This document shows, one piece after another, positions 11,791-26,447 of a DNA stretch of 64,000 nucleotides. The stretch lies in NCBI GenBank assembly GCA_033782935.1, contig JAWQEG010000065.1, forward strand, positions 397,001 to 461,000, in the 5' to 3' direction. Position numbers and translations under genes: made by a program. Source of the DNA: Petrolisthes cinctipes. Taxonomy: Eukaryota > Arthropoda > Malacostraca > Decapoda > Porcellanidae. The stretch's first letter is position 1. The number at the start of each line of letters is the position of its first letter. Under the pieces are notes generated by a model. That model had not been told where the DNA came from, did not search any database, and worked only from the letters and a program-made list of their open reading frames with translations.

Positions 11791-12647
11791 GGCATGTACA
11801 GATTGCTTCTGGGACCCCAAAATATTGAATTTTCGGGTGTTTTTAGCCTGAATTTGAGATATAAACGGGTACAGAAGATACATGCACATATTGACTTTGG
11901 GCATCTAAAATATCGATTTTCAGCATGTTTTGGGCCTGTATTTTGAAAATACTCTAACACTGAGTAGGCATGTACAGATTGCTTCTGGGACCCCAAAATA
12001 TTGAATTTTCGGGTGTTTTGAGCCTGAATTTGAGATATAAACGGGTACTGAAGATGCATGCACATATCGACTTTTGAGCACCTAAAAGATCGATTTTCAG
12101 TATGTTTTGAGCATGTATTTTGAAAATACTCTAACACGGAGTAGGCATGTACAGATCGCTTCTGGGACCCCTATATATCGAATTTTCGGGTGTTTTGGGA
12201 CTGAATTTGAGATATCGACTTTTTGGCACGTAAAAGATCGATTTTTAGCATGTTTTTAGCCTATATTTTGAAAATATTCTAGCACTGAGTAGGCATGTAC
12301 AGATTGCTTTCTGGGACCCCAAAATATTGAATTTTCGGGTGTTTTGAGCGTGAATTTGAGATATAAACGGGTACAGAAGATACATGCACATATTGACTTT
12401 GGGCACCAAAAATATCGATTTTCAGCATGTTTTGGGCCTTAATTTTGAAAATTCTCTAACACGGAGTAGGCATGTACAGATCACTTCTGGGACCCCAAAA
12501 TATCGAATTTTCGGGTGTTTAGGGCCAGAATTTGAGATATAAACGGGTACAGAAGATGCATGCACATATCGACTTTTGGGCACCTGAAAGATCGATTTTC
12601 AGTATGTTTTGGGCCTGTATTTTGAAAATACTCTAACACGGAGTAGG

Positions 12648-12795
12648 CATGTACAGATACCTTCTGGGACCTCTAAATATCGAATTTTCGGGTGTTTTGG
12701 GACTGAATTTGAGATATCGATTTTTTGGCACCTAAAATGTCGATTTTTAGCATGTTTTTAGCCTATATTTTGAAAATATTCTAGCACTGTGTAGG
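12648..12795 (+). repeat. Representative C2 monomer (148 bp)
   Basis: Diagnostic features: cagataccttctgggacctc, gatatcgattttttggcacc, aaaatgtcgatttttagc and a gcactgtgtagg end. It normally follows B2 and precedes A1. Some copies combine a C2 front with a C1-like cctaaaagatcg rear (for example 7635-7782 and 15657-15804). Confidence 0.88.
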
Positions 12796-12971
12796 CATGT
12801 ACAGATTGCTTCTGGGACCCCAAAATATTGAATTTTCGGGTGTTTTGAGTCTGAATTTGAGATATAAACGGGTACAGAAGATACATGCACATATTGACTT
12901 TGGGCACCAAAAATATCGATTTTCAGCATGTTTTGGGCCTGAATTTTGAAAATACTCTAACACGGAGTAGG

Positions 12972-13151
12972 CATGTACAGATTGCTTCTGGGACCCCAAA
13001 ATATCGAATTTTCGGGTATTTAGGGCCAGAATTTGAGATATAAACGGGTACAGAAGATGCATGCACATATCGACTTTTGGGCACCTGAAAGATCGATTTT
13101 CAGTATGTTTTTGGCCTGTATTTTGAAAATACGGAAAATACACGGAGTAGG
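12972..13151 (+). repeat. B2 monomer with 3 bp net insertion
   Basis: Near the end it reads gaaaatacggaaaatacacgg instead of gaaaatactctaacacgg, so the monomer is 180 bp. The inserted material repeats gaaaata from just upstream, suggesting a local templated duplication. Confidence 0.72.
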
Positions 13152-16100
13152 CATGTACAGATACCTTCTGGGACCTCTAAATATCGAATTTTCGGGTGTT
13201 TTGGGACTGAATTTGAGATATCGATTTTTTGGCACCTAAAATGTCGATTTTTAGCATGTTTTTAGCCTATATTTTGAAAATATTCTAGCACTGTGTAGGC
13301 ATGTACAGATTGCTTCTGGGACCCCAAAATATTGAATTTTCGGGTGTTTTGAGCCTGAATTTGAGATATAAACGGGTACAGAAGATACATGCACATATTG
13401 ACTTTGGGCATCTAAAATATCAATTTTCAGCATGTTTTGGGCCTGAATTTTGAAAATACTCTAACACGGAGTAGGCATGTACAGATCGCTTCTGGGACCC
13501 CAAAATATCGAATTTTCGGGTGTTTTGTGCCAGAATTTGAGATATAAACGGGTACAGAAGATGCATGCACATATCGACTTTTGGGCACCTGAAAGATCGA
13601 TTTTCAGTATGTTTTTGGCCTGTATTTTGAAAATACTCTAACACGGAGTAGGCATGTACAGATACCTTCTGGGACCTCTAAATATCGAATTTTCGGGTGT
13701 TTTGGGACTGAATTTGGGATATCGACTTTTTGGCACCTAAAATGTCGATTTTTAGCATGTTTTTAGCCTATATTTTGAAAATATTCTAGCACTGTGTAGG
13801 CATGTACAGATTGCTTCTGGGACCCCAAAATATTGAATTTTCGGGTGTTTTGAGCCTGAATTTGAGATATAAACGGGTACAGAAGATACATGCATATATT
13901 GACTTTGGGCATCTAAAATATCGATTTTCAGCATGTTTTGGGCCTGTATTTTGAAAATACTCTAACACTGAGTAGGCATGTACAGATTGCTTCTGGGACC
14001 CCAAAATATTGAATTTTCGGGTGTTTTGAGCCTGAATTTGAGATATAAACGGGTACTGAAGATGCATACACATATCGACTTTTGTGCACCTAAAAGATCG
14101 ATTTTCAGTATGTTTTGAGCATGTATTTTGAAAATACTCTATCACGGAGTAGGCATGTACAGATCGCTTCTGGGACCCCTAAATATCGAATTTTCGGGTG
14201 TTTTGGGACTGAATTTGAGATATCGACTTTTTGGCACCTAAAAGATCGATTTTTAGCATGTTTTTAGCCTATATTTTGAAAATATTCTAGCACTGAGTAG
14301 GCATGTACAGATTGCTTTTGGGACCCCAAAATATTGAATTTTTGGGTGTTTTGAGCCTGAATTTGAGATATAAACGGGTACAGAAGATACATGCACATAT
14401 TGACTTTGGGCACCAAAAATATCGATTTTCAGCATGTTTTGGGCCTGAATTTTGAAAATACTCTAACACGGAGTAGGCATGTACAGATCGCTTCTGGGAC
14501 CCCAAAATATCGAATTTTCGGGTGTTTAGGGCCAGAATTTGAGATATAAACGGGTACAGAAGATGCATGCACATATCGACTTTTGGGCACCTAAAAGATC
14601 GATTTTCAGTATGTTTTGAGCATGTATTTTGAAAATACTCTAACACGGAGTAGGCATGTACAGATACCTTCTGGGACCTCTAAATATCGAATTTTCGGGT
14701 GTTTTGGGACTGAATTTGAGATATCGACTTTTTGGCACCTAAAAGATCGATTTTTAGCATGTTTTTAGCCTATATTTTGAAAATATTCTAGCACTGTGTA
14801 GGCATGTACAGATTGCTTCTGGGACCCCAAAATATTGAATTTCCCGGTGTTTTGTGCCTGAATTTGAGATATAAACGGGTACAGAAGATACATGTACATA
14901 TTGACTTTGGGCATCTAAAATATCGATTTTCAGCATGTTTTGGGCCTGTATTTTGAAAATACTCTAACACTGAGTAGGCATGTACAGATTGCTTTTGGGA
15001 CCCCAAAATATTGAATTTTCGGGTGTTTTGAGCCTTAATTTGATATATAAACGGGTACTGAAGATGCATGCACATATCGACTTTTGTGCACCTAAAAGAT
15101 CGATTTTCAGTATGTTTTGAGCATGTATTTTGAAAATACTCTAACACGGAGTAGGCATGTACAGATCGCTTCTGGGACCCCTATATATCGAATTTTCGGG
15201 TGTTTTGGGACTGAATTTGAGATATCGACTTTTTGGCACCTAAAAGATCGATTTTTAGCATGTTTTTAGCCTATATTTTGAAAATATTCTAGCACTGAGT
15301 AGGCATGTACAGATATCTTCTGGGACCCCGAAATATTGAATTTTCGGGTGTTTTGAGCCTGAATTTGAGATATAAACGGGTACAGAAGATACATGAACAT
15401 ATTGACTTTGGGCACCAAAAATATCGATTTTCAGCATGTTTTGGGCCTGAATTTTGAAAATACTCTAACACGGAGTAGGCATGTACAGATCGCTTCTGGG
15501 ACCCCAAAATATCGAATTTTCGGGTGTTTAGGGCCAGAATTTGAGATATAAACGGGTACAGAAGATGCATGCACATATCGACTTTTGGGCACCTAAAAGA
15601 TCGATTTTCAGTATGTTTTGAGCATGTATTTTGAAAATACTCTAACACGGAGTAGGCATGTACAGATACCTTCTGGGACCTCTAAATATCGAATTTTCGG
15701 GTGTTTTGGGACTGAATTTGAGATATCGACTTTTTGGCACCTAAAAGATCGATTTTTAGCATGTTTTTAGCCTATATTTTGAAAATATTCTAGCACTGTG
15801 TAGGCATGTACAGATTGCTTCTGGGACCCCAAAATATTGAATTTTCGGGTGTTTTGTGCCTGAATTTGAGATATAAACGGGTACAGAAGATACATGTACA
15901 TATTGACTTTGGGCATCTAAAATATCGATTTTCAGCATGTTTTGGGCCTGTATTTTGAAAATACTCTAACACTGAGTAGGCATGTACAGATTGCTTCTGG
16001 GACCCCAAAATATTGAATTTTCAGGTGTTTTGAGCCTGAATTTGATATATAAACGGGTACTGAAGATGCATGCACATATCGACTTTTGTGCACCTAAAAG

Positions 16101-16806
16101 ATCGATTTTCAGTATATTTTGAGCATGTATTTTGAAAATACTCTAACACGGAGTAGGCATGTACAGATCGCTTCTGGGACCCCTATATATCGAATTTTCG
16201 GGTGTTTTGGGACTGAATTTGAGATATCGACTTTTTGGCACCTAAAAGATCGATTTTTAGCATGTTTTTAGCCTATATTTTGAAAATATTCTAGCACTGA
16301 GTAGGCATGTACAGATTGCTTCTGGGACCCCAAAATATTGAATTTTCGGGTGTTTTGTGCCTGAATTTGAGATATAAACGGGTACAGAAGATTCATGCAC
16401 ATATTGACTTTGGGCATCCAAAATATCGATTTTCAGCATGTTTTGGGCCTGTATTTTGAAAATACTCTAACACTGAGTAGGCATGTACAGATTGCTTCTG
16501 GGACCCCAAAATATTGAATTTTCGGGTGTTTTGAGCCTGAATTTGAGATATAAACGGGTACTGAAGATGCATGCACATATCGACTTTTGTGCACCTAAAA
16601 GATCGATTTTCAGTATGTTTTGAGCATGTATTTTGAAAATACTCTAACACGGAGTAGGCATGTACAGATCGCTTCTGGGACCCCTAAATATCGAATTTTC
16701 GGGTGTTTTGGGACTGAATTTGAGATATCGACTTTTTGGCACATAAAAGATCGATTTTTAGCATGTTTTTAGCCTATATTTAGAAAATATTCTAGCACTG
16801 AGTAGG

Positions 16807-17160
16807 CATGTACAGATTGCTTCTGGGACCCCAAAATATTGAATTTTCGGGTGTTTTGAGCCTGAATTTGAGATATAAACGGGTACTGAAGATGCATGCA
16901 CATATCGACTTTTGTGCACCTAAAAGATCGATTTTCAGTATGTTTTGAGCATGTATTTTGAAAATACTCTAACACGGAGTAGGCATGTACAGATTGCTTC
17001 TGGGACCCCAAAATATTGAATTTTCGGGTGTTTTGAGCCTGAATTTGAGATATAAACGGGTACTGAAGATGCATGCACATATCGACTTTTGTGCACCTAA
17101 AAGATCGATTTTCAGTATGTTTTGAGCATGTATTTTGAAAATACTCTAACACGGAGTAGG
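16807..17160 (+). repeat. Tandem B1-B1 pair
   Basis: B1 16807-16983 is followed by B1 16984-17160, and I read the two 177 bp copies as identical. Elsewhere B is followed by C, so this is a one-monomer duplication or the product of a B-into-A exchange. The preceding C1 (16659-16806) lacks its A monomer. Confidence 0.85.
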
Positions 17161-18310
17161 CATGTACAGATCGCTTCTGGGACCCCTATATATCGAATTT
17201 TCGGGTGTTTTGGGACTGAATTTGAGATATCGATTTTTTGGCACCAAAAATGTCGATTTTTAGCATGTTTTTAGCCTATATTTTGAAAATATTCTAGCAC
17301 TGTGTAGGCATGTACAGATTGCTTCTGGGATCCCAAAATATTGAATTTTCGGGTGTTTTGTGCCTGAATTTGAGATATAAACGGGTACAGAAGATACATG
17401 CACATATTGACTTTGGGCATCTAAAATATCGATTTTCAGCATGTTTTGGGCCTGTATTTTGAAAATACTCTAACACTGAGTAGGCATGTACAGATTGCTT
17501 CTGGGACCCCAAAATATTGAATTTTCGGGTGTTTTGAGCCTGAATTTGAGATATAAACGGGTACTGAAGATGCATGCACATATCGACTTTTGTGCACCTA
17601 AAAGATCGATTTTCAGTATGTTTTGAGCATGTATTTTGAAAATACTCTAACACGGAGTAGGCATGTACAGATCGCTTCTGGGACCCCTAAATATCGAATT
17701 TTCGGGTGTTTTGGGACTGAATTTGAGATATCGACTTTTTGGCACCTAAAAGATCGATTTTTAGCATGTTTTTAGCCTATATTTTGAAAATATTCTAGCA
17801 CTGAGTAGGCATGTACAGATATCTTCTGGGACCCCAAAATATTGAATTTTTGGGTGTTTTGAGCCTGAATTTGAGATATAAACGGGTACAGAAGATACAT
17901 GCACATATTGACTTTGGGCACCAAAAATATCGATTTTCAGCATGTTTTGGGCCTGAATTTTGAAAATACTCTAACACGGAGTAGGCATGTACAGATCGCT
18001 TCTGGGACTCCAAAATATCGAATTTTCGGGTGTTTAGGGCCAGAATTTGAGATATAAACGGGTACAGAAGATGCATGCACATATCGACTTTTGGGCACCT
18101 AAAAGATCGATTTTCAGTATGTTTTTGGCCTGTATTTTGAAAATACTCTAACACGGAGTAGGCATGTACAGATACCTTCTGGGACCTCTAAATATCGAAT
18201 TTTCGGGTGTTTTGGGACTGAATTTGAGATATCGACTTTTTGGCACCTAAAAGATCGATTTTTAGCATGTTTTTAGCCTATATTTTGAAAATATTCTAGC
18301 ACTGTGTAGG

Positions 18311-18662
18311 CATGTACAGATTGCTTCTGGGACCCCAAAATATTGAATTTTCGGGTGTTTTGTGCCTGAATTTGAGATATAAACGGGTACAGAAGATACA
18401 TGTACATATTGACTTTGGGCATCTAAAATATCGATTTTCAGCATGTTTTGGGCCTGAATTTTGAAAATACTCTAACACTGAGTAGGCATGTACAGATAGC
18501 TTCTGGGACCCCAAAATATTGAATTTTCGGGTGTTTTGTGCCTGAATTTGAGATATAAACGGGTACAGAAGATACATGTACATATTGACTTTGGGCATCT
18601 AAAATATCGATTTTCAGCATGTTTTGGGCCTGTATTTTGAAAATACTCTAACACTGAGTAGG
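18311..18662 (+). repeat. Tandem A1-A1 pair
   Basis: A1 18311-18486 is followed by A1 18487-18662. Both carry the rarer tttgtgcctg and tacatgtacatattg variants, and I see only two differences (cagattgc versus cagatagc, cctgaatttt versus cctgtatttt). A recent single-monomer duplication fits. Confidence 0.82.
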
Positions 18663-19163
18663 CATGTACAGATAGCTTCTGGGACCCCAAAATATTGAAT
18701 TTTCGGGTGTTTTGAGCCTGAATTTGAGATATAAACGGGTACTGAAGATGCATGCACATATCGACTTTTGTGCACCTAAATGATCGATTTTCAGTATGTT
18801 TTGAGCATGTATTTTGAAAATACTCTAACACGGAGTAGGCATGTACAGATCGCTTCTGGGACCCCTATATATCGAATTTTCGGGTGTTTTGGGACTGAAT
18901 TTGAGATATCGACTTTTTGGCACCTAAAAGATTAATTTTTAGCATGTTTTTAGCCTATATTTTGAAAATATTCTAGCACTGAGTAGGCATGTACAGATCG
19001 CTTCTGGGACCCCAAAATATTGAATTTTCGGGTGTTTTGTGCCTGAATTTGAGATATAAACGGGTACAGAAGATACATGTACATATTGACTTTGGGCACC
19101 AAAAATATCAATTTTCAGCATGTTTTGGGCCTGAATTTTGAAAATACTCTAACACGGAGTAGG

Positions 19164-19340
19164 CATGTACAGATCGCTTCTGGGACCCCAAAATATCGAA
19201 TTTTCGGGTGTTTAGGGCCAGAATTTGAGATATAAACGGGTACAGAAGATGCATGCACATATCGACTTTTGGGCACCTAAAAGATCGATTTTCAGTATGT
19301 TTTTGGCCTGTATTTTGAAAATACTCTAACACGGAGTAGG
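19164..19340 (+). repeat. Representative B2 monomer (177 bp)
   Basis: Diagnostic features: cagatcgcttctgggacccc, aaaatatcgaattttcggg, tgtttagggccagaatttg, cgacttttgggcacct and tatgtttttggcctg. It follows A2 and precedes C2. Many left-half copies read cctgaaagatcg where this one reads cctaaaagatcg. Confidence 0.88.
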
Positions 19341-22300
19341 CATGTACAGATACCTTCTGGGACCTCTAAATATAGAATTTTCGGGTGTTTTGGGACTGAA
19401 TTTGAGATATCGACATTATGGCACCTAAAAGATCGATTTTTAGCATGTTTTTAGCCTATATTTTGAAAATATTCTAGTACTGTGTAGGCATGTACAGATT
19501 GCTTCTGGGACCCCAAAATATTGAATTTTCGGGTGTTTTGAGCCTGAATTTGAGATATAAACGGGTACTGAAGATGCATGCACATATCGACTTTTGTGCA
19601 CCTAAAAGATCGATTTTCAGTATGTTTTGAGCATGTATTTTGAAAATACTCTAACACGGAGTAGGCATGTACAGATCGCTTCTGGGACCCCTATATATCG
19701 AATTTTCGGGTGTTTTGGGACTGAATTTGAGATATCGACTTTTTGGCACCTAAAAGATCGATTTTTAGCATGTTTTTAGCCTATATTTTGAAAATATTCT
19801 AGCACTGAGTAGGCATGTACAGATTGCTTCTGGGACCCCAAAATATTGAATTTTCGGGTGTTTTGAGCCTGAATTTGAGATATAAACGGGTACAGAAGAT
19901 ACATGCACATATTGACTTTGGGCACCAAAAATATCGATTTTCAGCATGTTTTGGGCCTGAATTTTGAAAATACTCTAACACGGAGTAGGCATGTACAGAT
20001 CACTTCTGGGACCCCAAAATATCGAATTTTCGGGTGTTTAGGGCCAGAATTTGAGATATAAACGGGTACAGAAGATGCATGCACATATCGACTTTTGGGC
20101 ACCTGAAAGATCGATTTTCAGTATGTTTTTGGCCTGTATTTTGAAAATACTCTAACACGGAGTAGGCATGTACAGATACCTTCTGCGACCTCTAAATATC
20201 GAATTTTCGGGTGTTTTGGGACTGAATTTGAGATATCGATTTTTTGGCACAAAAAATGTCGATTTTTAGCATGTTTTTAGCCTATATTTTGAAAATATTC
20301 TAGCACTGTGTAGGCATGTACAGATTGCTTCTGGGACCCCAAAATATTGAATTTTTGGGTGTTTTGAGCCTGAATTTGAGATATAAACGTGTACAGAAGA
20401 TACATGCACATATTGACTTTGGGCATCTAAAATATCGATTTTCAGCATGTTTTGGGCCTGTATTTTGAAAATACTCTAACACTGAGTAGGCATGTACAGA
20501 TTGCTTCTGGGACCCCAAAATATTGAATTTTCGGGTGTTTTGAGCCTGAATTTGAGATATAAACGGGTACTGAAGATGCATGCACATATCGACTTTTGTG
20601 CACCTAAAAGATCGATTTTCAGTATGTTTTGAGCATGTATTTTGAAAATACTCTAACACGGAGTAGGCATGTACAGATCGCTTCTGGGACCCCTAAATAT
20701 CGAATTTTCGGGTGTTTTGGGACTGAATTTGAGATATTGACTTATTGGCACCTAAAAGATCGATTTTTAGCATGTTTTTAGCCTATATTTTGAAAATATT
20801 CTAGCACTGAGTAGGCATGTACAGATTGCTTCTGGGACCCCAAAATATCGAATTTTCGGGTGTTTAGGGCCTGAATTTGAGATATAAACGGGTACAGAAG
20901 ATGCATGCACATATCGACTTTTGGGCACCTGAAAGATCGATTTTCAGTATGTTTTGGGCCTGTATTTTGAAAATACTCTAACTCGGAGTAGGCATGTACA
21001 GATACCTTCTGGGACCTCTAAATATCGAATTTTCGGGTGTTTTGGGACTGAATTTGAGATATCGACTTTTTGGCACCTAAAAGATCGATTTTTAGCATGT
21101 TTTTAGCCTATATTTTGAAAATATTCTAGCACTGTGTAGGCATGTACAGATTGCTTCTGGGACCCCAAAATATTGAATTTTCGGGTGTTTTGAGCCTGAA
21201 TTTGATATATAAACGGGTACTGAAGATGCATGCACATATCGACTTTTGTGCACCTAAAAGATCGATTTTCAGTATGTTTTGAGCATGTATTTTGAAAATA
21301 CTCTAACACGGAGTAGGCATGTACAGATCGCTTCTGGTACCCCTATATATCGAATTTTCGGGTGTTTTGGGACTGAATTTGAGATATCGACTTTTTTGCA
21401 CCTAAAAGATCGATTTTTAGCATGTTTTTAGCCTATATTTTGAAAATATTCTAGCACTGAGTAGGCATGTACAGATTGCTTCTGGGACCTCAAAATATTG
21501 AATTTTTGGGTGTTTTGAGCCTGAATTTGAGATATAAACGGGTACAGAAGATACATGCACATATTGACTTTGGGCACCAAAAATATCGATTTTCAGCATG
21601 TTTTGGGCCTGAATTTTGAAAATACTCTAACACGGAGTAGGCATGTACAGATCGCTTCTGGGACCCCAAAATATCGAATTTTCGGGTGTTTAGGGCCGGA
21701 ATTTCAGATATAAACGGGTACAGAAAATGCATGCACATATCGACTTTTGGGCACCTGAAAGATCGATTTTCAGTATGTTTTTGGCCTGTATTTTGAAAAT
21801 ACTCTAACACGGAGTAGGCATGTACAGATACCTTCTGGGACCTCTAAATATCGAATTTTCGGGTGTTTTGGGACTGAATTTGAGATATCGATTTTTTGGC
21901 AACTAAAATGTCGATTTTTAGCATGTTTTTAGCCTATATTTTGAAAATATTCTAGTACTGTGTAGGCATGTACAGATTGCTTCTGGGACCCCAAAATATT
22001 GAATTTTCGGGTGTTTTGAGCCTGAATTTGAGATATAAACGGGTACTGAAGATGCATGCACATATCGACTTTTGTGCACCTAAAAGATCGATTTTCAGTA
22101 TGTTTTGAGCATGTATTTTGAAAATACTCTAACACGGAGTAGGCATGTACAGATCGCTTCTGGGACCCCTATATATCGAATTTTCGGGTGTTTTGGGACT
22201 GAATTTGAGATATCGACTTTTTGGCACCTAAAAGATCGATTTTTAGCATGTTTTTAGCCTATATTTTGAAAATATTCTAGCACTGAGTAGGCATGTACAG

Positions 22301-25297
22301 ATTGCTTCTGGGACCCCAAATTATTGAATTTTCGGGTGTTTTGAGCCTGAATTTGAGATATAAACGGGTACAGAAGATACATGCACATATTGACTTTGGG
22401 CACCAAAAATATCGATTTTCAGCATGTTTTGGGCCTGAATTTTGAAAATACTCTAACACGGAGTAGGCATGTACAGATCACTTCTGGGACCCCAAAATAT
22501 CGAATTTTCGGGTGTTTAGGGCCAGAATTTGAGATATAAACGGGTACAGAAGATGCATGCACATATCGACATTTGGGCACCTGAAAGATCGATTTTCAGT
22601 ATGTTTTTGGCCTGTATTTTGAAAATACTCTAACACGGAGTAGGCATGTACAGATAACTTCTGCGACCTCTAAATATCGAATTTTCGGGTGTTTTGGGAC
22701 TGAATTTGAGATATCGATTTTTTGGCACCAAAAATGTCGATTTTTAGCATGTTTTTAGCCTATATTTTGAAAATATTCTAGCACTGTGTAGGCATGTACA
22801 GATTGCTTCTGGGACCCCAAAATATTGAATTTTTGAGTGTTTTGAGCCTGAATTTGAGATATAAACGGGTACAGAAGATACATGCACATATTGACTTTGG
22901 GCATCTAAAATATATATTTTCAGCATGTTTTGGGCCTGTATTTTGAAAATACTCTAACACTGAGTAGGCATGTACAGATTGCTTCTGGGACCCCAAAATA
23001 TTGAATTTTCGGGTGTTTTGAGCCTGAATTTGAGATATAAACGGGTACTGAAGATGCATGCACATATCGACTTTTGTGCACCTAAAGGATCGATTTTCAG
23101 TATGTTTTGAGCATGTATTTTGAAAATACTCTAACACGGAGTAGGCATGTACAGATCGCTTCTGGGACCCCTAAATATCGAATTTTCGGGTGTTTTGGGA
23201 CTGAATTTGAGATATTGACTTATTGGCACCTAAAAGATCGATTTTTAGCATGTTTTTAGCCTATATTTTGAAAATATTCTAGCACTGAGTAGGCATGTAC
23301 AGATTGCTTCTGGGACCCCAAAATATCGAATTTTCGGGTGTTTAGGGCCAGAATTTGAGATATAAACGGGTACAGAAGATGCATGCACATATCGACTTTT
23401 GGGCACCTGAAAGATCGATTTTCAGTATGTTTTGGGCGTGTATTTTGAAAATACTCTAACTCGGAGTAGGCATGTACAGATACCTTCTGGGACCTCTAAA
23501 TATCGAATTTTCGGGTGTTTTGGGACTGAATTTGAGATATCGACTTTTTGGCACCTAAAAGATCGATTTTTAGCATTTTTTTAGCCTATATTTTGAAAAT
23601 ATTCTAGCACTGTGTAGGCATGTACAGATTGCTTCTGGGACCCCAAAATATTGAATTTTCGGGTGTTTTGTGCCTGAATTTGAGATATAAACGGGTACAG
23701 AAGATACATGTACATATTGACTTTGGGCATCTAAAATATCGATTTTCAGCATGTTTTGGGTCTGTATTTTGAAAATACTCTAACACTGAGTAGGCATGTA
23801 CAGATTGCTTCTGGGACCCCAAAATATTGAATTTTCGGGTGTTTTGAGCCTGAATTTGATATATAAACGGGTACTGAAGATGCATGCACATATCGAGTTT
23901 TGTGCACCTAAAAGATCGATTTTCAGTATGTTTTGAGCATGTATTTTGAAAATACTCTAACACGGAGTAGGCATGTACAGATCGCTTCTGGGACCCCTAT
24001 ATATCGAATTTTCGGGTGTTTTGGGACTGAATTTGAGATATCGACTTTTTGTCACCTAAAAGATCGATTTTTAGCATGTTTTTAGCCTATATTTTGAAAA
24101 TATTCTAGCACTGAGTAGGCATGTACAGATTGCTTCTGGGACCCCAAAATATTGAATTTTTGGGTGTTTTGAGCCTGAATTTGAGATATAAACGGGTACA
24201 GAAGATACATGCACATATTGACTTTGGGCACCAAAAATATCGATTTTCAGCATGTTTTGGGCCTGAATTTTGAAAATACTCTAACACGGAGTAGGCATGT
24301 ACAGATTGCTTCTGGGACCCCAAAATATTGAATTTTCGGGTGTTTTGAGCCTGAATTTGAGATATAAACGGATACTGAAGATGCATGCACATATCGACTT
24401 TTGTGCACCTAAAAGATCGATTTTCAGTATGTTTTGAGCATGTATTTTGAAAATACTCTAACACGGAGTAGGCATGTACAGATCGCTTCTGGGACCCCTA
24501 TATATCGAATTTTCGGGTGTTTTGGGACTGAATTTGAGATATCGAATTTTTGGCACCTAAAAGATCGATTTTTAGCATGTTTTTAGCCTATATTTTGAAA
24601 ATATTCTAGCACTGAGTAGGCATGTACAGATTGCTTCTGGGACCCCAAAATATTGAATTTTCGGGTGTTTTGAGCCTGAATTTGAGATATAAACGGGTAC
24701 AGAAGATACATGCACATATTGACTTTGGGCACCCAAAATATCGATTTTCAGCATGTTTTGGGCCTGAATTTTGAAAATACTCTAACACGGAGTAGGCATG
24801 TACAGATCGCTTCTGGGACCCCAAAATATCGAATTTTCGGGTGTTTAGGGACAGAATTTGAGATATAAACGGGTACAGAGGATGCATGCACATATCGACT
24901 TTTGGGCACCTAAAAGATCGATTTTCAGTATGTTTTTGGCCTGTATTTTGAAAATACTCTAACACGGAGTAGGCATGTACAGATACCTTCTGGGACCTCT
25001 AAATATCGAATTTTCGGGTGTTTTGGGACTGAATTTGAGATATCGATTTTTTTGCACCAAAAATGTCGATTTTTAGCATGTTTTTAGCCTATATTTTGAA
25101 AATATTTTAGCACTGTGTAGGCATGTACAGATTGCTTCTGGGACCCGAAAATATTGAATTTTCGTGTGTTTTTAGCCTGAATTTGAGATATAAACGGGTA
25201 CAGAAGATACATGCACATATTGACTTTGGGCATCTAAAATATCGATTTTCAGCATGTTTTGGGCCTGTATTTTGAAAATACTCTAACACTGAGTAGG

Positions 25298-26447
25298 CAT
25301 GTACAGATTGCTTCTGGGACCCCAAAATATTGAATTTTCGGGTGTTTTGAGCCTGAATTTGAGATATAAACGGGTACTGAAGATGCATACACATATCGAC
25401 TTTTGTGCACCTAAAAGATCGATTTTCAGTATGTTTTGAGCATGTATTTTGAAAATACTCTAACACGAAGTAGGCATGTACAGATCGCTTCTGGGACCCC
25501 TAAATATCGAATTTTCGGGTGTTTTGGGACTGAATTTGAGATATTGACTTTTTGGCAACTAAAAGATCGATTTTTAGCATGTTTTTAGCCTATATTTTGA
25601 AAATATTCTAGCACTGAGTAGGCATGTACAGATTGCTTCTGGGACCCCAAAATATTGAATTTTTGGGTGTTTTGAGCCTGAATTTGAGATATAAACGGGT
25701 ACAGAAGATACATGCACATATTGACTTTGGGCACCAAAAATATCGATTTTCAGCATGTTTTGGGCCTGAATTTTGAAAATACTCTAACACGGAGTAGGCA
25801 TGTACAGATCGCTTCTGGGACCCCAAAATATCGAATTTTCGGGAGTTTAGGGCCAGAATTTGAGATATAAACGGGTACAGAAGATGCATGCACATATCGA
25901 CTTTTGGGCACCTAAAAGATCGATTTTCAGTATGTTTTTGGCCTGTATTTTGAAAATACTCTAACACGGAGTAGGCATGTACAGATACCTTCTGGGACCT
26001 CTAAATATCGAATTTTCGGGTGTTTTGGGACTGAATTTGAGATATCGACTTTTTGGCACCTAAAAGATCGATTTTTAGCATGTTTTTAGCCTATATTTTG
26101 AAAATATTCTAGCACTGTGTAGGCATGTACAGATTGCTTCTGGGACCCCAAAATATTGAATTTTCGGGTGTTTTGTGCCTGAATTTGAGATATAAACGGG
26201 TACAGAAGATACATGCACATATTGACTTTGGGCATCTAAAATATCGATTTTCAGCATGTTTTGGGCCTGTATTTTGAAAAAACTCTAACACTGAGTAGGC
26301 ATGTACAGATTGCTTCTGGGACCCCTATATATCGAATTTTCGGGTGTTTTGGGACTGAATTTGAGATATCGACTTTTTGGCACCTAAAAGATCTATTTTT
26401 AGCATGTTTTTATCCTATATTTTGAAAATATTCTAGCACTGAGTAGG
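25298..26447. repeat. Duplicated block, copy 1 (offset 2801 bp)
   Basis: Order B1-C1-A2-B2-C2-A1-C1. Shared private variants with 28099-29248 are gcatacacatatcg in B1, gatattgacttttt in C1, cgggagtttagggcc in B2, and the missing B1 before the last C1. Confidence 0.75.
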
